Shown: positions 1 to 4,598 of the stretch, piece after piece
Position numbering within the stretch: the first letter of the stretch is position 1
How the letters are laid out: every line of letters starts with the position of its first letter
Assembly: GCA_964515805.1 (NCBI GenBank)
Contig: CAZEUZ010000023.1
Location: 1 to 5,574, forward strand
DNA length: 5,574 nucleotides
Direction of reading: 5' to 3'
Source of the DNA: CAZEUZ01 sp964515805
GTDB lineage: Bacteria > Pseudomonadota > Gammaproteobacteria > Pseudomonadales > Cellvibrionaceae
The notes under the pieces: generated by a model
Told to the model about the DNA's origin: nothing
Databases searched by the model: none
The model's input: the letters and a program-made list of their open reading frames with translations, nothing else
Translations under genes and position numbers: made by a program

Positions 1-85
1 TCCCGAAGGAACTTTCTCGCTCGACTTGCATGTGTTAGGCCTGCCGCCAGCGTTCAATCTGAGCCATGATCAAACTCTTCAGTTT
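1..85 (-). rRNA. 16S ribosomal RNA, 5' end (partial, runs off left edge)
   Basis: On the minus strand, this stretch reads as the 5' end of bacterial 16S rRNA. It contains the universal GAGTTTGATCATGGCTCAG block (the 27F primer site), followed by the conserved GAACGCTGGCGGCAGGCCTAACACATGCAAGTCGA region in order, and then the variable V1 loop cut off by the window edge. The mature 5' end is placed at about 85 by alignment with the E. coli start AAATTGAAGAG; here it reads AAACTGAAGAG. The GGCAGGCCTAACACATG variant is typical of gammaproteobacteria. The rest of the rrn operon lies outside the window to the left. Confidence 0.97.
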
Positions 86-152
86 TTACTGATTTAATCA
101 TTGATATAGCCTTAACGGCTATCTGACATAGGATTAATACTATGCCTATATA

Positions 153-312
153 CTTACAATTACTGCTCAGCGCTTATAAATAAATCATCTGTGACAACTT
201 ACTTACATAACTTTTCAACTTATATTGTTGCTATCTCAGCAATAACAACATAAATGTGCCATCACCAAGTTAACAACGACGAATTGTCGGTCATTTGCGC
301 CTTACAATTACT
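153..312. repeat. 12-bp direct repeat in the rRNA leader (153-164 and 301-312)
   Basis: CTTACAATTACT occurs twice in the leader, 148 bp apart. The right-hand copy lies in the loop of the 8-bp stem formed by 292-299 and 320-327. Function unknown; in such A/T-rich DNA a chance origin cannot be excluded. Confidence 0.6.
173..197 (-). promoter_or_regulatory. possible second rrn promoter (P2-like), spacing poor
   Basis: Inside the leader, TTGTCA (192-197, the same hexamer as the E. coli rrnB P1 -35) is followed by TATAAG (173-178) and then CGCTGAGC, which resembles the downstream sequence of the P1 above. Many rrn operons have such a tandem P2. The spacer is only 13 nt, however, well short of the 16-18 nt optimum. 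This is therefore only a weak suggestion. Confidence 0.2.
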
Positions 313-326
313 CATAAACCGCAAAT

Positions 327-380
327 GCCCACACGCATTGCTTGATCCAATCTGTTAAAAAACCGCTAACAGCGCTTAGC
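327..380 (-). promoter_or_regulatory. rrn antitermination (nut-like) site: boxB-boxA-boxC
   Basis: In transcription order there are three elements. The first is a hairpin GCTAA-loop-TTAGC (365-380), like boxB. The second is GGTTTTTTAACA (353-364), which matches 9 of 12 positions of the rrn boxA consensus TGCTCTTTAACA. The third is GTGTGGGC (327-334), the boxC-like block also seen after boxA in the E. coli rrn leader. In E. coli, boxA RNA recruits NusB and S10 (NusE) with other Nus factors, so that polymerase transcribes the untranslated rRNA operon without Rho termination. Order and spacing support the same role here. The boxB stem is short (5 bp). Confidence 0.75.
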
Positions 381-392
381 CGATAGCGAGCA

Positions 393-424
393 GCGCATTA
401 TAACTACTCAAATCAAACTCGCAA
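393..424 (-). promoter_or_regulatory. rrn P1-type sigma70 promoter
   Basis: The -10 hexamer is a perfect TATAAT (397-402). The -35 hexamer is TTGCGA (419-424), matching 4 of 6 positions of TTGACA, with a 16-nt spacer. The E. coli rrnB P1 promoter also has a 16-nt spacer, and its TATAAT is likewise followed by GCGC, as here (393-396). The GC-rich discriminator suggests an unstable open complex that responds to initiating NTP and ppGpp levels, as known for rrn P1 promoters. The start site should fall near 387-388. The A/T-rich block just upstream (425-455, containing a run of seven T on the transcribed-sense strand) is placed where an UP element would contact the alpha subunit C-terminal domain. 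Confidence 0.85.
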
Positions 425-446
425 GCAAAATCTTAATAATCACAAT

Positions 447-466
447 AAAAAAATTCTAATCGTTAG
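447..466 (-). terminator. weak candidate terminator at the end of pssA
   Basis: On the minus strand a small hairpin CTAA-CGA-TTAG (456-466), which includes the pssA stop codon, is followed two bases later by seven T residues (447-453). The stem is only 4 bp and A/T rich, so termination would be inefficient. The T tract overlaps the presumed UP element of the rrn promoter, so it may have nothing to do with termination. No better terminator lies between pssA and the rRNA promoter. Confidence 0.3.
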
Positions 467-1298
467 CTGAGAAGAGCTTTTGCCGACAGCGCATTTTGTC
501 GAGAATCCAAAGCATAGGTCCAGACATAGCATAAACCGCCGCCATACAAAAGAGAGTAAATGCTGCATTAAGGGCAAGTAAAGTAAACACCAACACTATC
601 AACAACATTGACACAAAAGGAACGCGATGTTTCGAATCCAATCCTTTAAAGCTGCTGTATTTAAAATTGGATACCATCAAAAACCCTAACAAAATCATTG
701 CTAAAGCCACTGTTCCGGCGGTCGTCAGTGACACGTCTTGATCGTGCCAAATCCAAATAATTCCTGCGACAAAGGCTGCCGCCGGCGGGCTCGCTAAACC
801 AGTAAAAAAACTATTACTGGTGCTTGACTGAGTATTAAAACGCGCTAATCGCAAGGCGGCACATGCAACAAACACAAAGGCTGCAGCCCAACCGAATTTA
901 CCCAACTCAATCAATCCCCAGTTGAATGCAACAATGGCAGGCGCAAGACCAAATGAAACCATATCCGACAGGCTGTCATACTGAATACCAAAAGCACTAG
1001 AGGTGTTAGTCAGACGAGCGACGCGACCGTCAAGACCATCTAAAATTTGAGCAACAAAAATGGCAATTGCCGCTGCATCGAAATAACCATTGATACTGAT
1101 TAATATCGCATAAAAACCACTAAATAAAGCACCAGTAGTGAATAAATTCGGCAACAAATAAACTCCTTTGTGACGAGTTTTCTTGCCATTTTCAGATATT
1201 TCTTCTACATGCTCATCAATCAATAGCATGCTGTCGTCTTGTTTTTCCTCACTCTGACCTGTATCGCCATTAATCGAAATGGAATCTTTACTTGACAT
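456..1298 (-). CDS. pssA: CDP-diacylglycerol--serine O-phosphatidyltransferase (PssA, membrane type)
   Basis: The predicted 280-aa inner-membrane enzyme joins CDP-diacylglycerol and L-serine to give phosphatidylserine, the precursor of phosphatidylethanolamine. The CDP-alcohol phosphotransferase signature D-G-x2-A-R-x8-G-x3-D-x3-D is complete at residues 90-112 (D90, G91, A94, R95, G104, D108, D112). The RLARFN block typical of PssA is at 150-155. Hydrophobic segments suitable as membrane helices lie around 50-67, 75-89, 118-150, 170-184, 193-211 and 227-268. The first 45 residues are polar and acidic, as I recall for pseudomonad PssA. This family differs from the phospholipase-D-like PssA of E. 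coli. ATG at 1298 is preferred because AGGTGG sits 5 nt upstream; an in-frame GTG at 1307 would overlap that ribosome site. It lies 33 nt after ilvC on the same strand, so co-transcription is likely. Confidence 0.93.
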   Translation of the reverse strand: MSSKDSISINGDTGQSEEKQDDSMLLIDEHVEEISENGKKTRHKGVYLLPNLFTTGALFSGFYAILISINGYFDAAAIAIFVAQILDGLDGRVARLTNTSSAFGIQYDSLSDMVSFGLAPAIVAFNWGLIELGKFGWAAAFVFVACAALRLARFNTQSSTSNSFFTGLASPPAAAFVAGIIWIWHDQDVSLTTAGTVALAMILLGFLMVSNFKYSSFKGLDSKHRVPFVSMLLIVLVFTLLALNAAFTLFCMAAVYAMSGPMLWILDKMRCRQKLFSAND

Positions 1299-1303
1299 GA
1301 CTG

Positions 1304-1309
1304 CCACCT
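1304..1309 (-). promoter_or_regulatory. ribosome binding site deciding the pssA start
   Basis: AGGTGG on the minus strand lies 5 nt before ATG 1298. It overlaps the competing in-frame GTG at 1305-1307, which itself has no upstream purine-rich site. This favours the 280-residue product. Confidence 0.7.
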
Positions 1310-1331
1310 AAACAAATATACCAACCAACAA

Positions 1332-2348
1332 TTAATTTTTGTTTTTATCAATAATTTTCTTCGAGGTAATCCAAGGCATCATGGCACGCAATCTTTCACC
1401 CACTTGCTCTATGCCATGAGCGGCATTATTGCGGCGATAAGCTGTCATTGACGGATAGTTAGTAGCGCCTTCCATAATAAATTTCTTTGCATACTCGCCG
1501 TTTTGGATATCCGTCAAGGCTGCACGCATTGCTTTTCGAGACTCGTCATTGATGACTTTCGGCCCTGTTACATATTCGCCGTATTCTGCATTATTGGAAA
1601 TAGAATAGTTCATATCGGCGATACCACCTTCATACATAAGATCGACAATGAGTTTCAATTCATGCAAACATTCGAAGTAAGCCATTTCTGGCGCGTAACC
1701 CGCATCCACCAAAGTATCAAAACCTGCTTTGACTAATTCGACACAACCGCCACAAAGCACTGCCTGTTCACCAAACAGATCCGTTTCTGTTTCGTCCTTA
1801 AAGGTTGTTTCGATAATCCCGGTTCGACCACCTCCGATAGCCGACGCATAGGACAATGCCAAGTGTTTAGCACCTCCAGATGCATCCTGGAATATCGCTA
1901 CCAAGTCGGGAATACCACCACCATTGACAAACTCACTGCGAACAGTATGGCCTGGCGCTTTCGGCGCAATCATGATGACATCGAGATCAGCACGAGGGAC
2001 GATCTGGTTGTAGTGAATGGAAAAACCATGCGCAAAGGCCAAGACTGCACCTTGTTTAATATTAGGTTCAATGATCTCACTATAAAGCTGCCCTTGAAAC
2101 TCGTCGGGAGTTAATATCATAACGAGATCTGCAGCAGCCACTGCATCCGCTACTGGAGCAACCGTCAGGCCATGTGCTTCCGCCTTAGCGACCGAGGATG
2201 ATTCAGATCTTAAGCCGACCGTAACACTAACGCCTGAATCCTTGAGGTTACAAGCATGGGCATGACCTTGCGAACCGTAACCGATAATAGCTACTTTCTT
2301 ATTTTTAATAAGCGACAAATCACAGTCTTTATCGTAATAAATTTGCAT
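1332..2348 (-). CDS. ilvC: ketol-acid reductoisomerase (NADP+), class I
   Basis: IlvC catalyses the Mg2+- and NADPH-dependent isomerisation and reduction of acetolactate or acetohydroxybutyrate, the second common step of valine, leucine and isoleucine synthesis, in the cytosol. The N-terminal Rossmann motif is GYGSQGHAHA at 23-32, with R47 and the serines at 48-52 placed to bind the NADPH 2'-phosphate. H107 is the conserved catalytic-region histidine. The metal ligands D190 and E194 (in KDETETDLFGEQ) and E226 and E230 (in YFECLHELK) are present. The 338-aa length fits the short class I enzyme. ATG 2348 is chosen because the family starts here (M-x-x-x-YDKDCDL) and AGGAG lies 10 nt upstream. 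An in-frame ATG at 2396 would add 16 residues without a ribosome site. pssA follows 33 nt after the ATG-start boundary. No ilvB/I or ilvH gene precedes it. Confidence 0.98.
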   Translation of the reverse strand: MQIYYDKDCDLSLIKNKKVAIIGYGSQGHAHACNLKDSGVSVTVGLRSESSSVAKAEAHGLTVAPVADAVAAADLVMILTPDEFQGQLYSEIIEPNIKQGAVLAFAHGFSIHYNQIVPRADLDVIMIAPKAPGHTVRSEFVNGGGIPDLVAIFQDASGGAKHLALSYASAIGGGRTGIIETTFKDETETDLFGEQAVLCGGCVELVKAGFDTLVDAGYAPEMAYFECLHELKLIVDLMYEGGIADMNYSISNNAEYGEYVTGPKVINDESRKAMRAALTDIQNGEYAKKFIMEGATNYPSMTAYRRNNAAHGIEQVGERLRAMMPWITSKKIIDKNKN

Positions 2349-2358
2349 TAAATAGATA

Positions 2359-2363
2359 CTCCT
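2359..2363 (-). promoter_or_regulatory. ribosome binding site deciding the ilvC start
   Basis: AGGAG on the minus strand lies 10 nt before ATG 2348. It sits inside the frame that would be translated if ATG 2396 were used, which argues against the longer start. Confidence 0.7.
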
Positions 2364-2439
2364 ATAACTGATAAGGATTAAGTTAACCGGGGCCATCTTG
2401 GGCTTGTTGAAAATGCATCATATGGCAATTAAGCGCGGT

Positions 2440-2468
2440 ATTATACAGTTAAAATGAAAAATTGTGAT
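2440..2468 (-). promoter_or_regulatory. candidate ilvC-pssA promoter
   Basis: A perfect -10 hexamer TATAAT lies at 2440-2445 on the minus strand, followed by the GC-rich discriminator ACCGCGC. No good -35 hexamer is found at 16-18 nt (2462-2468 reads ATCACAA), so an activator may be needed or the site may be chance. A start near 2432 would give an untranslated leader of about 84 nt before ATG 2348. No leucine/valine/isoleucine-rich leader peptide with its own stop, and no attenuator hairpin with a T tract, is seen in that leader. Confidence 0.45.
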
Positions 2469-2578
2469 TAGATAAACATTTCCCTAACTAGGCCAATTGA
2501 TCGTCATTAATAAACTCGAGAACCCTTACAGGGAATTAATTTGCCTAAAAATGTCAAATGAGTAAATCAAGCATCAAT

Positions 2579-2583
2579 GGAGG
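2579..2583 (+). promoter_or_regulatory. ribosome binding site deciding the msrB start
   Basis: GGAGG lies 8 nt before ATG 2592. It overlaps the in-frame upstream ATG at 2577, which therefore cannot be the main start. Starting at 2592 also puts a lysine directly after Met, ahead of the hydrophobic segment, as expected for a signal peptide. Confidence 0.75.
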
Positions 2584-2591
2584 AAAGATTG

Positions 2592-3116
2592 ATGAAAATA
2601 CCGACTTATTTAGCCACTATTCTGGGAGCATTTGCCATGATTACTTTATCATCACAAACGAGTAGTTTTGATTCATCCAGCTGGGAGAAGCCCTCTCAAA
2701 ACGAGCTAAAAAAAGAACTTAATGAGCTACAGTATCATGTCACTCAGGAAGACGGCACGGAGAGAGCCTTCGAAAACACTTATTGGGATAACAAAGCCGA
2801 AGGGATCTATGTCGATATTATCAGCGGCGAGCCTCTTTTTTCATCCACCGACAAATATGACTCCGGCACTGGGTGGCCTTCTTTTACCAAGCCACTAGTA
2901 GATAGCCACATTGTGACAAAAACAGATTACAAACTGATTTTTCCTCGCACCGAGGTACGCAGCAAACATGCAGACTCACATTTAGGCCATGTGTTTAAAG
3001 ATGGCCCGGAGCCAACAGGGCTAAGATACTGCATTAACTCTGCATCTTTGCGCTTTATTGCAAAAGCGGATCTTGAGAAAGAAGGCTACGGCAAGTACTT
3101 GGCGCTATTTGAGTAG
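2592..3116 (+). CDS. msrB: peptide-methionine (R)-S-oxide reductase MsrB, zinc-free one-cysteine form, probably exported
   Basis: MsrB reduces the R epimer of methionine sulfoxide in oxidised proteins. The 174-aa product has the complete SelR/MsrB fold from about residue 35: SGEPLF (79-83), YDSGTGWPSF (89-98), HADSHLGHVF (126-135) and RYCINSASLRF (145-155), with C147 as the catalytic cysteine and W95, H130, H133 and N149 as the expected active-site partners. Both CxxC zinc motifs are absent, and T93 stands where the resolving cysteine is in two-cysteine enzymes; C147 is the only cysteine. Residues 1-25 (one lysine, then a hydrophobic stretch to about 19) look like a Sec signal peptide or membrane anchor with no lipobox, so the enzyme probably works in the periplasm. 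ATG 2592 is preferred over ATG 2577 because GGAGG (2579-2583) lies 8 nt before it. The gene is divergent from ilvC and convergent with ylqF. Confidence 0.93.
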   Translation: MKIPTYLATILGAFAMITLSSQTSSFDSSSWEKPSQNELKKELNELQYHVTQEDGTERAFENTYWDNKAEGIYVDIISGEPLFSSTDKYDSGTGWPSFTKPLVDSHIVTKTDYKLIFPRTEVRSKHADSHLGHVFKDGPEPTGLRYCINSASLRFIAKADLEKEGYGKYLALFE

Positions 3117-3128
3117 TTGACCGGATTT

Positions 3129-3995
3129 TCAGCCTGATAAAGCAAGTTCACGCAATTCCGCTGCTACCATTGCGGGTGTCTCCAGGCTGATTTTTCCCAA
3201 CTTACCACTGCGGAATTCATGTATCAACAGTTCACACACCTTGTGAAAATTTATCCGTCCACGACCACTTGCGGCACCTCGCCTAATACCGATAGCTTCC
3301 AGTAAATGCTGTGCTGAGTTACTGGGTTTCTCAATAGCAAAGCGTTTTACCAAGGCATCAGCATAGTATTGATTAAAATAATCCGCGGCGTAAAAGCCGA
3401 TATCTTCATAGTCAATCGCCGTATCTCTGATAGCGCCACTAATGGCCAACCGGTAGCCGCTGTGACTATGCTTTATTTTTGGCCATAACAGACCCGGCGT
3501 ATCATGCAGCATGATGTCGCCATCGATTGCAATACGTTGCTGATGCCTTGTCACTGCTGGTTGATTGCCAACTTTGGCGATAATCCGCCCCGCCAACAAA
3601 TTAATCAGCGTGGATTTACCGACATTGGGGATACCGGTTATCATTGCTTGGATTGCTTTGACGCGCTTTGTTTTTTGAGGCGCCAGCTTGTGGCATAGAT
3701 GAGTAATCGTCGCCAACGTTTGCTGCTGGGACTTGTCAAACGCCAAGGTTTTAATATTATCGTTGCTCTCCAGATGTGCCTGCCAATGCTGCGTTACCGC
3801 GGTGTCGGCAAGATCAGATTTATTCAGAATAATAATGGTTGGCTTGCGCGAACGTATGCTGGCAATAATGGGATTCTGGCTACTGTAAGGTAGACGCGCA
3901 TCAACTACTTCAATAATGACGTCTATCTTCGGCAATGCATCCTTGACCTGCTTGCGGGCCTTGTGCATATGGCCCGGATACCAATTGATGCTCAT
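3129..3995 (-). CDS. ylqF: ribosome biogenesis GTPase YlqF/RbgA (circularly permuted GTPase)
   Basis: This 288-aa cytosolic GTPase belongs to the YlqF/RbgA family, which acts late in 50S subunit assembly in Bacillus subtilis. The G motifs occur in the permuted order diagnostic of the family: G4 NKSD (58-61), then G1 GIPNVGKST (121-129), a G2 threonine near 149 and G3 DTPG (165-168). The N-terminal NWYPGHM (4-10) is a family hallmark. The C-terminal part (about 190-285) corresponds to the helical ANTAR-like RNA-binding domain of RbgA. Length is normal. ATG 3995 fits the family N-terminus, but no clear Shine-Dalgarno sequence lies upstream. The gene is on the same strand as the hibernation-factor gene, 125 bp downstream of it, and converges on msrB with 12 bp between stops. 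E. coli lacks this protein, while many other gammaproteobacteria have it. Confidence 0.94.
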   Translation of the reverse strand: MSINWYPGHMHKARKQVKDALPKIDVIIEVVDARLPYSSQNPIIASIRSRKPTIIILNKSDLADTAVTQHWQAHLESNDNIKTLAFDKSQQQTLATITHLCHKLAPQKTKRVKAIQAMITGIPNVGKSTLINLLAGRIIAKVGNQPAVTRHQQRIAIDGDIMLHDTPGLLWPKIKHSHSGYRLAISGAIRDTAIDYEDIGFYAADYFNQYYADALVKRFAIEKPSNSAQHLLEAIGIRRGAASGRGRINFHKVCELLIHEFRSGKLGKISLETPAMVAAELRELALSG

Positions 3996-4061
3996 TAAAA
4001 CAATGCTTATTGGCAGTAGTTAGGAGTTTAAAAGTAAGTAATCGCCAACCAACTACTTAGC

Positions 4062-4067
4062 ATCATA
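4062..4067 (-). promoter_or_regulatory. candidate -10 element for ylqF
   Basis: TATGAT on the minus strand matches 5 of 6 positions of the -10 consensus and would start transcription about 60 nt before the ylqF ATG. It sits in the loop of a small inverted repeat CTTAG/CTAAG (4056-4060/4070-4074). No -35 match is seen at 16-18 nt. ylqF could equally be read through from the hibernation-factor gene, since no terminator is visible in the 125-bp gap. Confidence 0.25.
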
Positions 4068-4120
4068 CACTAAGCAACCTAGGTGTTAGTCACAAACACA
4101 TTTGAGCGTTAAATTGACTT

Positions 4121-4477
4121 TTACATGGGAATCGTTGATGGATCTATCCTGTCTGACTTCTTTTGCCGCGGCGACGATCGCTCGGCATGAGATTTCAGTT
4201 GCCTTTCCGCAGTGTCAAATGCATCTCTGACGGCAACATGGACGGAAGTATCATCACGACTGGCTGGAATCATGCTTCCCTTAAGATTAATTTCAATCGC
4301 AACATGGAATAGCTTACCCTTATGCTTGTGATTGTGTGGCGAATCAATCACTACACGAACATGCTGAATATCACTTGAAAAGCGTTCAAGTTTCTCCAAG
4401 CGTTTATTAATATCCTCGTTAAGAGTTGGAGATGAATCTAGATTATGATAGGTAATTTCACAGTTAGCTATGGCCAT
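4121..4477 (-). CDS. HPF/RaiA-family ribosome hibernation factor, short form
   Basis: The 118-aa product belongs to the sigma-54 modulation / ribosomal S30AE (HPF/RaiA) family. Members bind the decoding centre of the 30S subunit and silence or dimerise ribosomes in stationary phase or stress. Visible traits are a beta-strand start (residues 3-10), the amphipathic helix with LEKLERF (27-33), a strand RVVIDSPH (41-48), a basic segment HKHKGKLFHV (50-59), another strand (60-66) and the helix DTSVHVAVRDAFDTAERQL (76-94). The tail from 95 is basic and polar. It lacks the C-terminal dimerisation domain of long HPF and is not a close match to E. coli HPF (95 aa) or RaiA (113 aa), so no symbol is given. 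ATG 4477 is supported by AAGGA 8 nt upstream. The next gene in transcription order is ylqF. Confidence 0.85.
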   Translation of the reverse strand: MAIANCEITYHNLDSSPTLNEDINKRLEKLERFSSDIQHVRVVIDSPHNHKHKGKLFHVAIEINLKGSMIPASRDDTSVHVAVRDAFDTAERQLKSHAERSSPRQKKSDRIDPSTIPM

Positions 4478-4598
4478 ATAAAGGATCCTTTTCGCATTAT
4501 CATTGAATATGCCTTATAGTCTTAATTTACATGAATGCTTTCGAATGAGCAAATATAAACAAGAGGCATTCCACCTACTTCGGATACCATAATCCCTT
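4478..4598. promoter_or_regulatory. divergent intergenic region between the hibernation-factor and yfcH genes
   Basis: Promoters for both flanking genes should lie in these 121 bp. Rightward, TATAAA at 4554-4559 would start transcription about 33 nt before ATG 4599. Leftward, CTATAAG (4513-4519) would start about 30 nt before ATG 4477; its CTATA core resembles sigma-S -10 elements, which would fit a stationary-phase gene, but this is inference. Neither has a convincing -35 hexamer. Confidence 0.45.
4480..4491 (-). promoter_or_regulatory. ribosome binding site of the hibernation-factor gene inside a 12-bp palindrome
   Basis: AAGGA (4486-4490 read on the minus strand) lies 8 nt before ATG 4477. 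It forms half of the perfect palindrome AAAGGATCCTTT. Because the palindrome has no spacer, an RNA hairpin would need to open the central GATC as a loop, leaving a 4-bp stem. Confidence 0.6.

Larger units (their letters stand above)
86..388 (-). promoter_or_regulatory. rRNA operon leader (5' external transcribed spacer of 16S)
   Basis: About 300 nt separate the predicted P1 start site (about 387-388) from the mature 16S end. No protein-coding frame is supported here. Reading in the transcribed direction it carries a boxB-like hairpin, a boxA-like motif and a boxC-like GTGTGGGC. These are followed by small inverted repeats: 292-299/320-327 (8 bp stem), 277-280/286-289, 228-232/238-242, 127-131/140-144 and 106-111/117-122 (6 bp stem, 5 nt loop). 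The order matches known gammaproteobacterial rrn leaders. The half of the RNase III processing stem that pairs with the 16S 3' flank cannot be identified because that flank is outside the window. Confidence 0.85.

Noticed and set aside
365..380. Hairpin plus T run at 357-380 (minus strand) as an intrinsic terminator
   Set aside because: It lies just after the rrn P1 start and matches the boxB-boxA order of rrn leaders. A terminator here would defeat rRNA synthesis, and the stem is only 5 bp.
1299..1307. GTG at 1307 as the pssA start
   Set aside because: It overlaps the AGGTGG ribosome site of ATG 1298 and has no upstream site of its own.
1503..2114. Open frames on the plus strand at 1503-1736 and 1863-2114
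   Set aside because: They lie antisense within ilvC, which has full family conservation across the same bases. Their products show no recognisable domain.
2400..2440. Short frame ATG ATG CAT (minus strand, about 2422 to 2382) as an ilv leader peptide
   Set aside because: It has a stop after about 12 codons, but the residues include no Leu, Ile or Val. No ribosome site or attenuator terminator accompanies it.
2577..2591. ATG at 2577 as the msrB start
   Set aside because: It overlaps the GGAGG site serving ATG 2592, and it would put an acidic stretch (Glu-Glu) ahead of the signal-like segment.
3504..3893. Two open frames on the plus strand at 3504-3698 and 3699-3893
   Set aside because: They are antisense to ylqF, whose GTPase motifs are encoded in the same region. 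The products are without recognisable features.
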